From NCBI GenBank assembly GCA_028045305.1, contig JAOFTV010000003.1, forward strand, positions 62,001 to 126,000: 64,000 nucleotides of DNA. The letters run 5' to 3'. The position numbers and the translations under genes are program-made. Each line of letters opens with the position of its first letter. Positions within the stretch are counted from its first letter, which is position 1. The notes beneath the pieces were generated by a model. It was given only the letters and a program-made list of their open reading frames with translations, had not been told where the DNA came from and searched no databases. This document shows positions 49,312-58,750 of this stretch, piece after piece. The stretch comes from Opitutales bacterium. GTDB lineage: Bacteria; Verrucomicrobiota; Verrucomicrobiia; Opitutales; Seribacteraceae.

Positions 49312-50607
49312 TTAATCGGTACGAAGGATGGGTGCGAGGATGTTATTGACCAAAAAATTGGCCAACTTTTCGTTGGAAAACTTTTGCCTTACCTCTTCCC
49401 TGCCTGTTTGTCCAAGGTTATGGGCACCCTTACTATCTGTAAGGAGAGTTGTGAGAGATTTGGTTAAAGAACTCGGATCATTTGAAGGATAAATCAAACC
49501 ACCACCAGTATCTTTGATGATCTCCGGGAAAGATCCGTGATCGGGTAAGACCACGGGGATGCCCGCAGCCATTGCTTCAATTACATAAAGTCCGAATGCT
49601 TCTGGGATCCGTGCAGGCACGCAAAATAATGAAAGCGTTTGAAGGAAATGGATTTTTTCAATTCGATTTAAATTGGTCTGAATTTCAAATGCACTGCTTA
49701 ATCCTGCGGCAGAAATTTTTCTCTTTTGTTCTTCAAGGTAAGGCTTGTTCTCTTGAGGCAAAGTACCAGCCACCGATAATTTCAAACTTGAATGATCACC
49801 CGATTTCTTAAGCTCGATGAAGGCATCGATTAATAGATCCAGCCCTTTTTCCGGGCAGAGACGGGCAAAGTAGCCAAGAGTAGGAACCTCGGGAGGGTTC
49901 AGAGCGGAAGAATATCCATTCATAGATATACCATTGGGGAGATGATAGATCTTTCCCTCGGGTATTTGCAGTCGCTTACTCATCAACTTGGCAAAGGAAG
50001 AACTGGGAGATATACATCCGTCCAAATTCCTGGCATCAGTTCCAAGTATATTCCATGCCTCTTCCCGGAATTCAGGAAGCAAGGAATCCAGGAATCCATC
50101 CTCTCCCTGTAAAAAAGCAAGTGTTGGAACTTTTAATTCTTTACTCACCACCCTTCCTACACCGGCAAGCATTACGGTAGAAAGTAAGAGAACATCGGGC
50201 ACCCCATTTGTACGGAACCAGTCGGTCACTTTATCAACCTCTTTGGCAAGCGGTCCGTTTTTCCCGCGAAAAGTAGATAAGGTAATCTCACCAAGTTCAC
50301 GGGCAGTGGTCATGCCCTTCCTGTTCGCTGCCCAGCGGAGGAGGCCCTGCGAATCAAATAATCGATCGATCCATTTCGGAGTTTTACGAAAGATGGGAAA
50401 CTTGTGCTGCAGATAAACATTGATACCTCCAAAAAAAATTGGACTTTTAAGAACTGCCGGTTCTTCGTCCAAAAAATGGGGAAGATATGTCGGCAGTACG
50501 GTTACATCATGTCCATGATCAATCAGGTAGCGGGCCAGGGAATTATCCCGCATGCATACACCGCAGTAATAATTGCCCGTACCGGGCGTAAGGAAAGCGA
50601 TCCTCAC
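49312..50607 (-). CDS. Glycosyltransferase family 4-like
   Basis: LGYFARLCPEKGLDLLIDAFIELK; VPARIPEAFGLYVIEAMAAGIPVVLPDHGSFPEII. Confidence 0.9.
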   Translation of the reverse strand: MRIAFLTPGTGNYYCGVCMRDNSLARYLIDHGHDVTVLPTYLPHFLDEEPAVLKSPIFFGGINVYLQHKFPIFRKTPKWIDRLFDSQGLLRWAANRKGMTTARELGEITLSTFRGKNGPLAKEVDKVTDWFRTNGVPDVLLLSTVMLAGVGRVVSKELKVPTLAFLQGEDGFLDSLLPEFREEAWNILGTDARNLDGCISPSSSFAKLMSKRLQIPEGKIYHLPNGISMNGYSSALNPPEVPTLGYFARLCPEKGLDLLIDAFIELKKSGDHSSLKLSVAGTLPQENKPYLEEQKRKISAAGLSSAFEIQTNLNRIEKIHFLQTLSLFCVPARIPEAFGLYVIEAMAAGIPVVLPDHGSFPEIIKDTGGGLIYPSNDPSSLTKSLTTLLTDSKGAHNLGQTGREEVRQKFSNEKLANFLVNNILAPILRTD

Positions 50608-51869
50608 CCGGAGGTCTTGGCCAATCCGTGCTCCACCGGTTCGGGCAGGTGGGCAAGGTCAGACATTGAATCGAAAAGTTCCTTAAAATCTTGATCGTCC
50701 ACATTGCCGATCAAGCAATCGGTTAGAGAGGAGCGCAGATGATCTCCACGCTTGACCAAATCTCCAAAGCTAAATTGGGGATCATAAAATGCATAAACGA
50801 TTTTTCTCATCGTCTCGATCGAGGACTGCATACGCTTTCCATATTGCTCGAAAGATTGTGCATTTACTGGGCCTGCAGAAAGAGCCTTATCTACTTCATC
50901 GGCAAGCATCGTTCCGCTTTTTAATGCGAGAAATACTCCAGAGGAAAAAACAGGATCAAGAAAGCCAAGGGCATCTCCAGCAAGGACCAATCCATCCATT
51001 GAACAATATTTATTACGATAAGAATATTCTCCAGTTATGCGGTATTCACCTGTCTGTTCCGCACCTTGTAAATGCTCTTCAATCCATGCATTGTTTTTGA
51101 TTTCACGCTGGAAAATTTCTGCATGGTCCTTGGTTGAACCGTTAAATAAGTAATCCCGCTCAGCTACGATTCCCACGCTTACCATATCTCCACTTAATGG
51201 AATATACCAAAACCAGCCCTTGCCTGGCAGATAGGCCACGGTGGTTGCCCCTTCATCCAATCCGGGATCTCTCTTGGCATTTTTATAATAGGTCCAGAGG
51301 GCAACTTTTTTAAGTTCCGGATCGCGAACCATCCAGTTTTCTTTGTGCGCAGCAAAACAATCTCTGCCGGATGCATCAATAACTACCGGAGCAGTTAATT
51401 CAAGATCACCAAATTCTTGTGAACTTGCTTTGATCCCCGTAACTTTATCCCCCTGTTTGATCAAGCGATTGGCTTTGGTTTGTTCAAGGACAGAAGCTCC
51501 ATTTTCACGGGCTTTATCTAGGATCATTTGGTCAAACTCTTCCCGCCATACCTGCCAGGTGGTGGAAGATGGATGATCAAAGTGTTGGAAAAAATAAAAG
51601 GGTTGGGAAAGAAAACCGTCTTCCCTGACAAATTGGACACAATATTTTCGTGGATTTCCAGATTCCATTAATTGATCGATCAATCCCAAGCGTTCCAGAG
51701 GAAAATAACAAAAGGGCATCAGGGATTCTCCCACATGGTAACGGGGAAACTTTTCTTTCTCTACTATTAATACATCCCTGCCCTTTTCAGCGAGCAAGGC
51801 ACCTGTGGTCGAGCCAGCTGGTCCGGCTCCCACCACGATGGCATCGTACTGTGTCTTTAATGAAATCAT
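50604..51869 (-). CDS. FAD-dependent oxidoreductase of the flavin-dependent halogenase-like family (WxWxIP motif present)
   Basis: AIVVGAGPAGSTTGALLAEKGRDVLIVEKEKFPRYHVGESLMP; GKGWFWYIPLSGDMVSVGIV; LVLAGDALGFLDPVFSSGVFLALKSG. Confidence 0.88.
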   Translation of the reverse strand: MISLKTQYDAIVVGAGPAGSTTGALLAEKGRDVLIVEKEKFPRYHVGESLMPFCYFPLERLGLIDQLMESGNPRKYCVQFVREDGFLSQPFYFFQHFDHPSSTTWQVWREEFDQMILDKARENGASVLEQTKANRLIKQGDKVTGIKASSQEFGDLELTAPVVIDASGRDCFAAHKENWMVRDPELKKVALWTYYKNAKRDPGLDEGATTVAYLPGKGWFWYIPLSGDMVSVGIVAERDYLFNGSTKDHAEIFQREIKNNAWIEEHLQGAEQTGEYRITGEYSYRNKYCSMDGLVLAGDALGFLDPVFSSGVFLALKSGTMLADEVDKALSAGPVNAQSFEQYGKRMQSSIETMRKIVYAFYDPQFSFGDLVKRGDHLRSSLTDCLIGNVDDQDFKELFDSMSDLAHLPEPVEHGLAKTSG

Positions 51870-51927
51870 GGGGATAAGTTATATTATCCAATTCCCAATG
51901 CGAGTAAACTCAAGCAAGTATGCTCTG

Positions 51928-52488
51928 CTAAGCGGGTGGTAAAATTTCCACGATCTTTGCAATCGTCTCATTTGTACGGGTAACAATTTGATTGCTCCTG
52001 CCATACAGAGTATCGGGCAGATCCATTCCAAAAGCTTCTCGAATCGAAACATCTGGGCTGATGCGAAAGAATCCACGCAAGGAACAGGAATAAGGAATTC
52101 TTCCCTGATTAAGAATGGTGCCAAGGGGCATTTCCCCTGCAACTACTGCATCCCTCGCCACCTGAGGTAACTGTGCTAATTGAATTTCGATCGCTCCGTA
52201 TTCCACCGCCTTGACCGTTGGACCATCCGTTTCTAAAATCACCTCGCGAAAATACCCTTTTCCATCGTTGGAGGAACGCAACCTTCTTACTCCAATGGAG
52301 GTTCGGTGATGATTTTCCAACCGTGTCGTCATATCCCCCTCATGGGCAAGAAGCTGTCGATAAGGCTCGGGTAATTCTGTGTGTTCAATCGTTTGATAAT
52401 CCAAACCGGGAAGTCCACGTGCCCGCCTCATTAAAGTTAAGGGGTGGAGCAAGCCGGGAAAATTTTTTGAGGGATCAGCCATATGCAA
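51928..52488 (-). CDS. Chorismate lyase-like protein (chorismate pyruvate-lyase / DUF98 type)
   Basis: LPEPYRQLLAHEGDMTTRLENHHRTSIGVRRLRSS...REVILETDGPTVKAVEYGAIEIQLAQLPQVARDAVVAGEMPLGTILNQGRIPY. Confidence 0.7.
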   Translation of the reverse strand: MHMADPSKNFPGLLHPLTLMRRARGLPGLDYQTIEHTELPEPYRQLLAHEGDMTTRLENHHRTSIGVRRLRSSNDGKGYFREVILETDGPTVKAVEYGAIEIQLAQLPQVARDAVVAGEMPLGTILNQGRIPYSCSLRGFFRISPDVSIREAFGMDLPDTLYGRSNQIVTRTNETIAKIVEILPPA

Positions 52489-52490
52489 GG

Positions 52491-53828
52491 TTAGACGTAA
52501 CGGGCATCCTGATGTTGGGGAAGAAAAAATTGATCAAGCAAAGAATCCACTCTTAGTAGGGCTTCCCGAGAAAGTGTCCATTCCTCCCCTTCCATATTTA
52601 AAATTCCCTGTTCTTTCCAATCCTTAAGAATTTCGCCGTATCTTTCTTGCAGACTGATCCCAAACTTTTCCAGGAAATAACGCGGGCGAATCTTTCCCAG
52701 TTTCCATTGTAATATAAATTCACGAATAAATCGTTCATCCTCAGTGGTAAGCAAAGCTCTGCGAAGTACCGACTCCCCACCCTCAATGGTGGAACAATAA
52801 TCTTCAAAGTGGGTAAGGTTTTGATAGTGGATACCTCCGAGATGCCCAAAAGATGCAACTCCCAGAGCAATCATATCGGCACCTCCCCAAAGTTGATCCC
52901 GATAAAGAAATTTGGTGCGCTGTGGATTTTTCACTGCGGTACAGGTACTGGTCACAGAATAACCCGCAGACTCCAAACGACTAAAAGCCTCGGTCACCCA
53001 GCGTCTCTTGGTTGGCCAATCTGCCACTGGGGCACTGAGTTTGCCCTCTTCTTTCATCGTTTGATAAATAGTGGTATTGTAAGGAACTTCCATTTGATAG
53101 ATGGTCACACAATCGGGTGCCAGTTCCACCACCCGTTCTATACATTCCGACCAATTTTCATCTGTCTCCTCGAGCATACCGGCAATCAGATCGACATTTA
53201 TATTTTCGATCCCCGCATCCTTTGCCCACTGGAAAGCACGAAAGACTTCTCCAGAACGGTGAGCCCGTCCATTGGTTTCCAATACATGATCAGAAAAATT
53301 TTCGATTCCCAAACTCAGACGGGTGACTCCAAAGTCTCGAATCGCCTGTACTTTTTTTTCTGTCAGGGTACCGGGCTCGCACTCAAAGGTAACCTCTTCC
53401 GCTTCATCCCAGGGCAAAATCGCTTTCATACGATCCGTAAGTTCGGTTAATTGCTGAGCGGACAAATAGGAAGGTGTGCCTCCCCCAAAATAAACAAACT
53501 TGGGCTTTCTTCCTGCCAGGTAAGGAGAATTGGCATAGGCCTCAAATTCCTTCATCGTGGCATCGAGGTATCTCCTAACATCCGCAGAGTTTTTGTCGGT
53601 GTAGACACGAAAGTAGCAAAAGTGACAACGCTTCCTACAAAATGGAATGTGATAATAAAGCCCAAGGGGTGCCTTTCCCGGAGATGGACTGTTAAGCAAG
53701 GACTCTACACAGGGTAAGTCCTTTTCGTTCCAAAAAGAAAAGGGCGGATAGTTGGCGATGAAATAATTGCCCGCCTTGGTTTCCTCACCAGTTTTCTGAT
53801 CGGGACTATTTGATGTGGAATCGCTCAT
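52491..53828 (-). CDS. HemN/HemW-like radical SAM protein (coproporphyrinogen III oxidase-like)
   Basis: LYYHIPFCRKRCHFCYFRVYT (CxxxCxxC); PKFVYFGGGTPSYLSAQQL; VTRLSLGIENFSDHVLETNGRAH; C-terminal HemN-like region. Confidence 0.9.
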   Translation of the reverse strand: MSDSTSNSPDQKTGEETKAGNYFIANYPPFSFWNEKDLPCVESLLNSPSPGKAPLGLYYHIPFCRKRCHFCYFRVYTDKNSADVRRYLDATMKEFEAYANSPYLAGRKPKFVYFGGGTPSYLSAQQLTELTDRMKAILPWDEAEEVTFECEPGTLTEKKVQAIRDFGVTRLSLGIENFSDHVLETNGRAHRSGEVFRAFQWAKDAGIENINVDLIAGMLEETDENWSECIERVVELAPDCVTIYQMEVPYNTTIYQTMKEEGKLSAPVADWPTKRRWVTEAFSRLESAGYSVTSTCTAVKNPQRTKFLYRDQLWGGADMIALGVASFGHLGGIHYQNLTHFEDYCSTIEGGESVLRRALLTTEDERFIREFILQWKLGKIRPRYFLEKFGISLQERYGEILKDWKEQGILNMEGEEWTLSREALLRVDSLLDQFFLPQHQDARYV

Positions 53829-54952
53829 GGAAGCTTATTCATAGTACTAAAGGCATAGAGGTTTCCATCTTCACATCCAACGAAAATCCATTCATTGGCC
53901 ACTGCACAGGTGGATGAGATCGAAGCTCCAATTTCGTAACGAGTAATTATTTCGCCCCCATTCAAATCAATTAAGTAAAGTTTTCCATCCATGGATCCAA
54001 CCACCACTTTCTCGCCTGCAATCACCGGGGATCCATCGATACGACCCCGGGCAGAAAACCTCCAATGTTGCTTGCCAGATTTTCGATTTATAGCGTGCAG
54101 TGCTTTGTCCCGCCCACCAATGATTACAAGATCTTTGGTAAGTGCGGGGGAGGAAAAGTAAGGAAAACTTTTCGGTTCATAAGACCAGGAGATTTTTCCG
54201 CTGTTCAAATCGATCGCCTGTACCGCCCGATCCATATTTCCAACATAGCCAAAGGAATCGTATACCCCTACTGAAGAAGCAATCGGAGCCCCCAGGTCGA
54301 CTTTTTGGGATAGGTTTCCATCCTCCAAAGAAACAACATAGAGTTGAGCATCGCATCCTCCAAATACCACCCATTTTTTATCCCAAATTGCTGGAGTTCC
54401 ATTGACATAATTCAATGTCTTAAACTTCCACGCGATCGATCCATCCTCTGCGTCCACACAATGCACAAAATTATCGTAGCTTCCCAAGAGCACCAACTTG
54501 CGACCAGTTGATGGATGGATGGCAGGGTTTGGAGCCCCCACAATTTCTCCCATGGTTTCATAGGCCCAATTTTGTTTGCCACTTTCTGCATCGAGACAAA
54601 ATAACCATCCATCTTTGGTGCCAATATATACCTTGCCATTATGGACTAAGGCAGGCGCATCCACTCCTAACCCGGTTTCTTTTTTCCATACCACCTGGCC
54701 GGTCTTGGAATCCAATGCATAAAAGATTCCGGTCGGACCACCCAAAAATATTTTTCCGTTCGATACCACCGGGGAGGACTTTAAAAACTTTCCCGCCTCA
54801 AAAGTCCATTCGAGTACCAATTTATCTCCTAATTTTTGTGCTGAGATACCCTGCAGTTCAGAACCTCCTCGATGATTCGGCCAATCCGCTACGCACCAAC
54901 AAGTAAAGATTGAGAGCAAGGTGCTCAAAACGATAAATGATTTGATTTTCAT
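53825..54952 (-). CDS. Secreted PQQ-like beta-propeller repeat protein
   Basis: Repeated GKIFLGGPTGIFYALDSKTGQVVWKKETG / GKVYIGTKDGWLFCLDAESGKQNWAYET / KALHAINRKSGKQHWRFSA blades; N-terminal signal. Confidence 0.93.
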   Translation of the reverse strand: MKIKSFIVLSTLLSIFTCWCVADWPNHRGGSELQGISAQKLGDKLVLEWTFEAGKFLKSSPVVSNGKIFLGGPTGIFYALDSKTGQVVWKKETGLGVDAPALVHNGKVYIGTKDGWLFCLDAESGKQNWAYETMGEIVGAPNPAIHPSTGRKLVLLGSYDNFVHCVDAEDGSIAWKFKTLNYVNGTPAIWDKKWVVFGGCDAQLYVVSLEDGNLSQKVDLGAPIASSVGVYDSFGYVGNMDRAVQAIDLNSGKISWSYEPKSFPYFSSPALTKDLVIIGGRDKALHAINRKSGKQHWRFSARGRIDGSPVIAGEKVVVGSMDGKLYLIDLNGGEIITRYEIGASISSTCAVANEWIFVGCEDGNLYAFSTMNKLP

Positions 54953-56190
54953 CCTTCGTTTCTATTGTCCGCGTGGACATCAATGGATTGATAGAGTTTT
55001 ATCCAATCACTCTCTTTGATCGGGCGTGGATTAAAGGTACCCGTCCATTGATCGGCCGCATCTTGGGAAAGCTTGGGTAGTTCGGATGCAACACAATCGA
55101 CATCTTCCAAGCTTTTGGGAAGCCCGGCGAACTCGCGCAATCGAATAACTTTTTCGAGAAGCAACCCATTGGCTTGTTGATCGCTTGTGGAAGAATCTGC
55201 AAGCCCGGCAATACGGGCCAAATCGGCATATATTTTCGCACTGTTCAAATCTTCCTGATTATAAGCCATAACTGCAGGCAGGCACAAACCAACCGCCTGA
55301 CCATGAATAACTCCTTTTTGAGCCGTTAGTGGATTAGCAAGGGCATGGGCAGCTCCGAGCATGCTTCGTTCAATAGCCGCCCCCGCATGGGCGGCTCCCA
55401 ATAGCACATGGCCTCGGGCCAGTAAGTCTTGAGGGTCTTTCCATACCGTTTCCAAATTCTTTATCAAATGGACAAAGGCTTGCTGGGCATGACGACCGGA
55501 CAAGTCATTCCGACGCGAGCAAACCGCAGATTCGAGGGCATGGGCCAGGGCGTCCATTCCAGTAGCGGTACAAACGGAAAAGGGTTGGGAAAGGGTAAGC
55601 TCGGGATCCAATAGCGTAAACTTTGGCAAAGCACTAGGATCTCCGCAGGCCATTTTCCGGTGCGTCTGATCGTCAGAAATCAAGGCATACGACTGGCACT
55701 CACTTCCCGTACCTGCAGTGGTAGGAATCGCGATCATCGGGAGCAACGGCTTGGTTGCCTTAGACACACCCCAATAATCTTTCATCGAACCACCATTGGT
55801 CAGGATAAAATTTGCCCCCTTGGCGGTATCAAGTGAACTGCCTCCTCCCACACCAATGATTAGGTCAATCTCCAGTATACCCGCTTTCCGTGCGCATTCC
55901 TGTACACTTGAATCCGTAGGGTTTTCCATTGATTCCTCAAATAAAAATGTACGAATACCAGCCGACTCCAAGGACTTCATGACCTTGTGGGGATGACCGG
56001 CCGAACTTACCCCCAGGTCAGTGACCACCAAGGCACGACTGCCCAATTGCTTCGCGCACTCACCGACTTTTACCGAGGATCCGGGGCCATAAATGACCTG
56101 TTGTTCAGTTGGGTCGCCCAGTGCAAAAAAGGAAGAGTCCAACGATGGAGAGCTGGAACTTTCTGTCATTGAAAAGGGAACGGGAAGCAA
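54949..56190 (-). CDS. Iron-containing alcohol dehydrogenase
   Basis: VIYGPGSSVKVGE; DLIIGVGGGSSLDTAKGANFIL; MIAIPTTAGTGSECQSYALISD; TATGMDALAHALESAVC; GVIHGQAVGLCLPAVMAYN. Confidence 0.93.
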   Translation of the reverse strand: MLPVPFSMTESSSSPSLDSSFFALGDPTEQQVIYGPGSSVKVGECAKQLGSRALVVTDLGVSSAGHPHKVMKSLESAGIRTFLFEESMENPTDSSVQECARKAGILEIDLIIGVGGGSSLDTAKGANFILTNGGSMKDYWGVSKATKPLLPMIAIPTTAGTGSECQSYALISDDQTHRKMACGDPSALPKFTLLDPELTLSQPFSVCTATGMDALAHALESAVCSRRNDLSGRHAQQAFVHLIKNLETVWKDPQDLLARGHVLLGAAHAGAAIERSMLGAAHALANPLTAQKGVIHGQAVGLCLPAVMAYNQEDLNSAKIYADLARIAGLADSSTSDQQANGLLLEKVIRLREFAGLPKSLEDVDCVASELPKLSQDAADQWTGTFNPRPIKESDWIKLYQSIDVHADNRNEG

Positions 56191-56191
56191 A

Positions 56192-57628
56192 TCAGGCGGC
56201 CAACCCTATGGATCGACGCTTGTATAAAAATTCGAAGAGGTTGCCTTCATGTGGTTGGTCCCACGATATTTTCATCGTGGAAATAGGCCCAACATTTAAT
56301 CTTTCAATTCTGGGATCCAGGAGCAATTCTCGCTTAAAAGATTCGCTTTTAGTCAGTGCAGAGACGACCAAAGTGGGGCCGATCTTATCAAGCATTTCCG
56401 ATTGTGGAACTTCCACCACGCTAGCATAGGGGCAGAGAAATTCCCGGTTAGCCAAGGGATGTTCGATCGATTCGCAGGCAATAATTGTTGGGCGTAAATA
56501 AGTCCCTCCCTCCGCTTTCACCTGGCGGGGACCATCACGATATGGAGCCGTTGCATCATAAGCTCCAGATTCTAAAAGGTCTGTATCGATTGCAGAATCT
56601 ATCCATTCGGCCATCTTGGGGTTGGCAAATCCAGATAGGACCGCATTAGGATCGTTCATCGCTAAGGGCTTAATCGGGCCGAGTTTCTGCCCAAGGGCAT
56701 CGGCAATTTCCTTTGCATATTTGGGCACAATAATAGCGGATGCATTGATACAACTTCTTCCACCATTATCCGAAATGGAGGCTACTATGAGATCTAGGTA
56801 GTCTGGCCAGTTTTCGATCTCGTCGTCCCCGATCAATACCTTACTAAAACCGGGGCCATGGACTTGTACGCCTGGATTCCCGGCATATTGATCAGTGGTT
56901 GATTTGTCCCCAAAGATGAGTGCCCGGTCGCAAAGACGCAAAATATCAGCCGCTCCTTCATGATCCGTGGGGTAAAACCCAAAGGCTTTCGCAGGACATC
57001 CCGCTTTAATAAATGCCTGCATTAATCGATAAGGTGTCCATGGTTCGTCCTTACCGGGTTTCATAATCACCGGGATTTTCAGGGGGATTGCAGGTAGCCA
57101 AAGTGAATTAACCGCTGGAGAATTGCTGGGCATGACCAGGCCAAGTGCCTTAGTGGTTGGATGAAAACAAACCGGAGAACCAGATTGCTCCCCATATCCG
57201 CGGTCTAATACCTCCACATCCAACCCACGGGTCAATCCATTAAGAATCGTATCCATATGGGTAAGGGCGTGATGGATTTTTTCCATATTCCGACGGACCA
57301 TAATGTGGGGAAGCCCGCTGGTGGATGAAAGAGTCTCTAAATATTCCTGAGGGCTTTGCAGTTCTCCTGCTTCCCCGACAGGTAATTCTTCATGAAGAAA
57401 AAATTCTCCTGCCTGCCGGGAAATTTCCAGAAGTTCGGCAGTCGAAAATTTTTGTAAGGCGGCTCTGGCCTGTCCGACCTCTTTAAGATCTCGGCGGATC
57501 ACTCCTGGGTTTACCTGGCTCAAGGTGGCCCGTACGGACCCATCCCGATAATCGAGCACTTCAGATTGATTAAGGCTGCAGTAAGGCTTGCCCAGGCGCA
57601 AACTTGGTAAGTGGGGTGCTTGTTTCAT
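56192..57628 (-). CDS. Aldehyde dehydrogenase superfamily protein, acyl-CoA reductase (LuxC)-like
   Basis: GLVMPSNSPAVNSLWLPAIPLKIPVIMKPGKDEPWTPYRLMQAFIKAGCP; DLIVASISDNGGRSCINASAIIVP (catalytic Cys). Start at MKQAPHLPSL suggested. Confidence 0.83.
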   Translation of the reverse strand: MKQAPHLPSLRLGKPYCSLNQSEVLDYRDGSVRATLSQVNPGVIRRDLKEVGQARAALQKFSTAELLEISRQAGEFFLHEELPVGEAGELQSPQEYLETLSSTSGLPHIMVRRNMEKIHHALTHMDTILNGLTRGLDVEVLDRGYGEQSGSPVCFHPTTKALGLVMPSNSPAVNSLWLPAIPLKIPVIMKPGKDEPWTPYRLMQAFIKAGCPAKAFGFYPTDHEGAADILRLCDRALIFGDKSTTDQYAGNPGVQVHGPGFSKVLIGDDEIENWPDYLDLIVASISDNGGRSCINASAIIVPKYAKEIADALGQKLGPIKPLAMNDPNAVLSGFANPKMAEWIDSAIDTDLLESGAYDATAPYRDGPRQVKAEGGTYLRPTIIACESIEHPLANREFLCPYASVVEVPQSEMLDKIGPTLVVSALTKSESFKRELLLDPRIERLNVGPISTMKISWDQPHEGNLFEFLYKRRSIGLAA

Positions 57629-57633
57629 ATCTA

Positions 57634-58710
57634 TTAATAGACTCCCTCTACAATTTTTTTCTCCATCGCTCCAAACGGACGAATTTCTGCGACCCCATCC
57701 CAAGGTGCTTCGGTCCATGGTTCTCGGCGGATGGCTTCGTCACGCTCCAAAAAACGAGGCATAAAAAATTCCTTGGTTAAGGTAGTTAATTCCACCCTGC
57801 CCCAATGATTATATTCCACCGGTTTTCCGTTACCTGTATCGATCACTCGAAGGACAGCCCGTGGTTGCGGGGCGTAATAAGCAATCGAATAATCATTTTC
57901 TGGCCCAAAGGGATGGTGGCGCGCCAAACCCATCAAGGTATTCCCATAGGTCGGGACAAATCCGATCTTTCCTCCTTCGCATACCTCTTCTTGAAGAAAA
58001 CGGGCATATTGACGATCCATGGTTGTTCCCCCGCAAAATACACCTTTAATCCCGGCGCTTACCAAGTCTCGACGCTCGGCCAATGCTTCTAAAAGTTTGG
58101 GAGTTGTAAAAAGAGCACTGATCTCTCGGTTTTTAATTATGGTAAGTGCCTGTTCAACCACATGATCCATGTAGGCCCGGGCCTGATCAAATTGTTGGGT
58201 AGCGATCAATCGTTTTACCCAGCGCGGATCCAAGTCGACAAAATAACAGGAACAACCTCTTTCATTGGCCAGGTGTTCGATAGCCAGGCGCAATCTTCTC
58301 GGCCCCGTTGGGCCGACCATCAACCAGTAATGATCGCGGGGAAAATGCTCGTCATTGAGAGTCTTCGAGAAGGCGGTGTAATCGATGCGAAAATCATCCC
58401 ATCCAATTCGTTGCTTGGGCATACCCGTAGTTCCACCCGTTTCAAAAATATTAAAAGGTCGGTCGGCAAATGCCTGTGGCACCCAAACTTTATTAGGAAG
58501 GTCCCGTAACCATTCATCTTCAAAGTATGGAAATTTATTACAAAGTTCTGCGAAGGTACGAACCTCTTTCAAAGGATTGAAATCTTGTTCCTTCGCCCAG
58601 TTTAACCAAAAAGGACATCCGCTTTCCGGGGAGAAGTGCCAATTGATCATTTCCTCGACATGTTGGTCGAGATCGTTAGCCGCTTGTTTAATTTGTTCTT
58701 CGCTTACCAT
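57634..58710 (-). CDS. AMP-forming ligase, acyl-protein synthetase (LuxE)/PaaK-like
   Basis: NIFETGGTTGMPKQRIGWDDFRIDYTAF; ALFTTPKLLEALAERRDLVSAGIKGVFCGGTTMDRQYARFLQEEV; GFVPTYGNTLMGLAR. Confidence 0.78.
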   Translation of the reverse strand: MVSEEQIKQAANDLDQHVEEMINWHFSPESGCPFWLNWAKEQDFNPLKEVRTFAELCNKFPYFEDEWLRDLPNKVWVPQAFADRPFNIFETGGTTGMPKQRIGWDDFRIDYTAFSKTLNDEHFPRDHYWLMVGPTGPRRLRLAIEHLANERGCSCYFVDLDPRWVKRLIATQQFDQARAYMDHVVEQALTIIKNREISALFTTPKLLEALAERRDLVSAGIKGVFCGGTTMDRQYARFLQEEVCEGGKIGFVPTYGNTLMGLARHHPFGPENDYSIAYYAPQPRAVLRVIDTGNGKPVEYNHWGRVELTTLTKEFFMPRFLERDEAIRREPWTEAPWDGVAEIRPFGAMEKKIVEGVY

Positions 58711-58750
58711 AACAGGGATAATTTCTAGTCGCATTCCCAGCGATTCGCAA

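Noticed and set aside
52809-53450. 213-aa plus-strand ORF
   Set aside because: Fully antisense to the well-supported HemN-like gene; no recognisable motif and composition of a shadow ORF.
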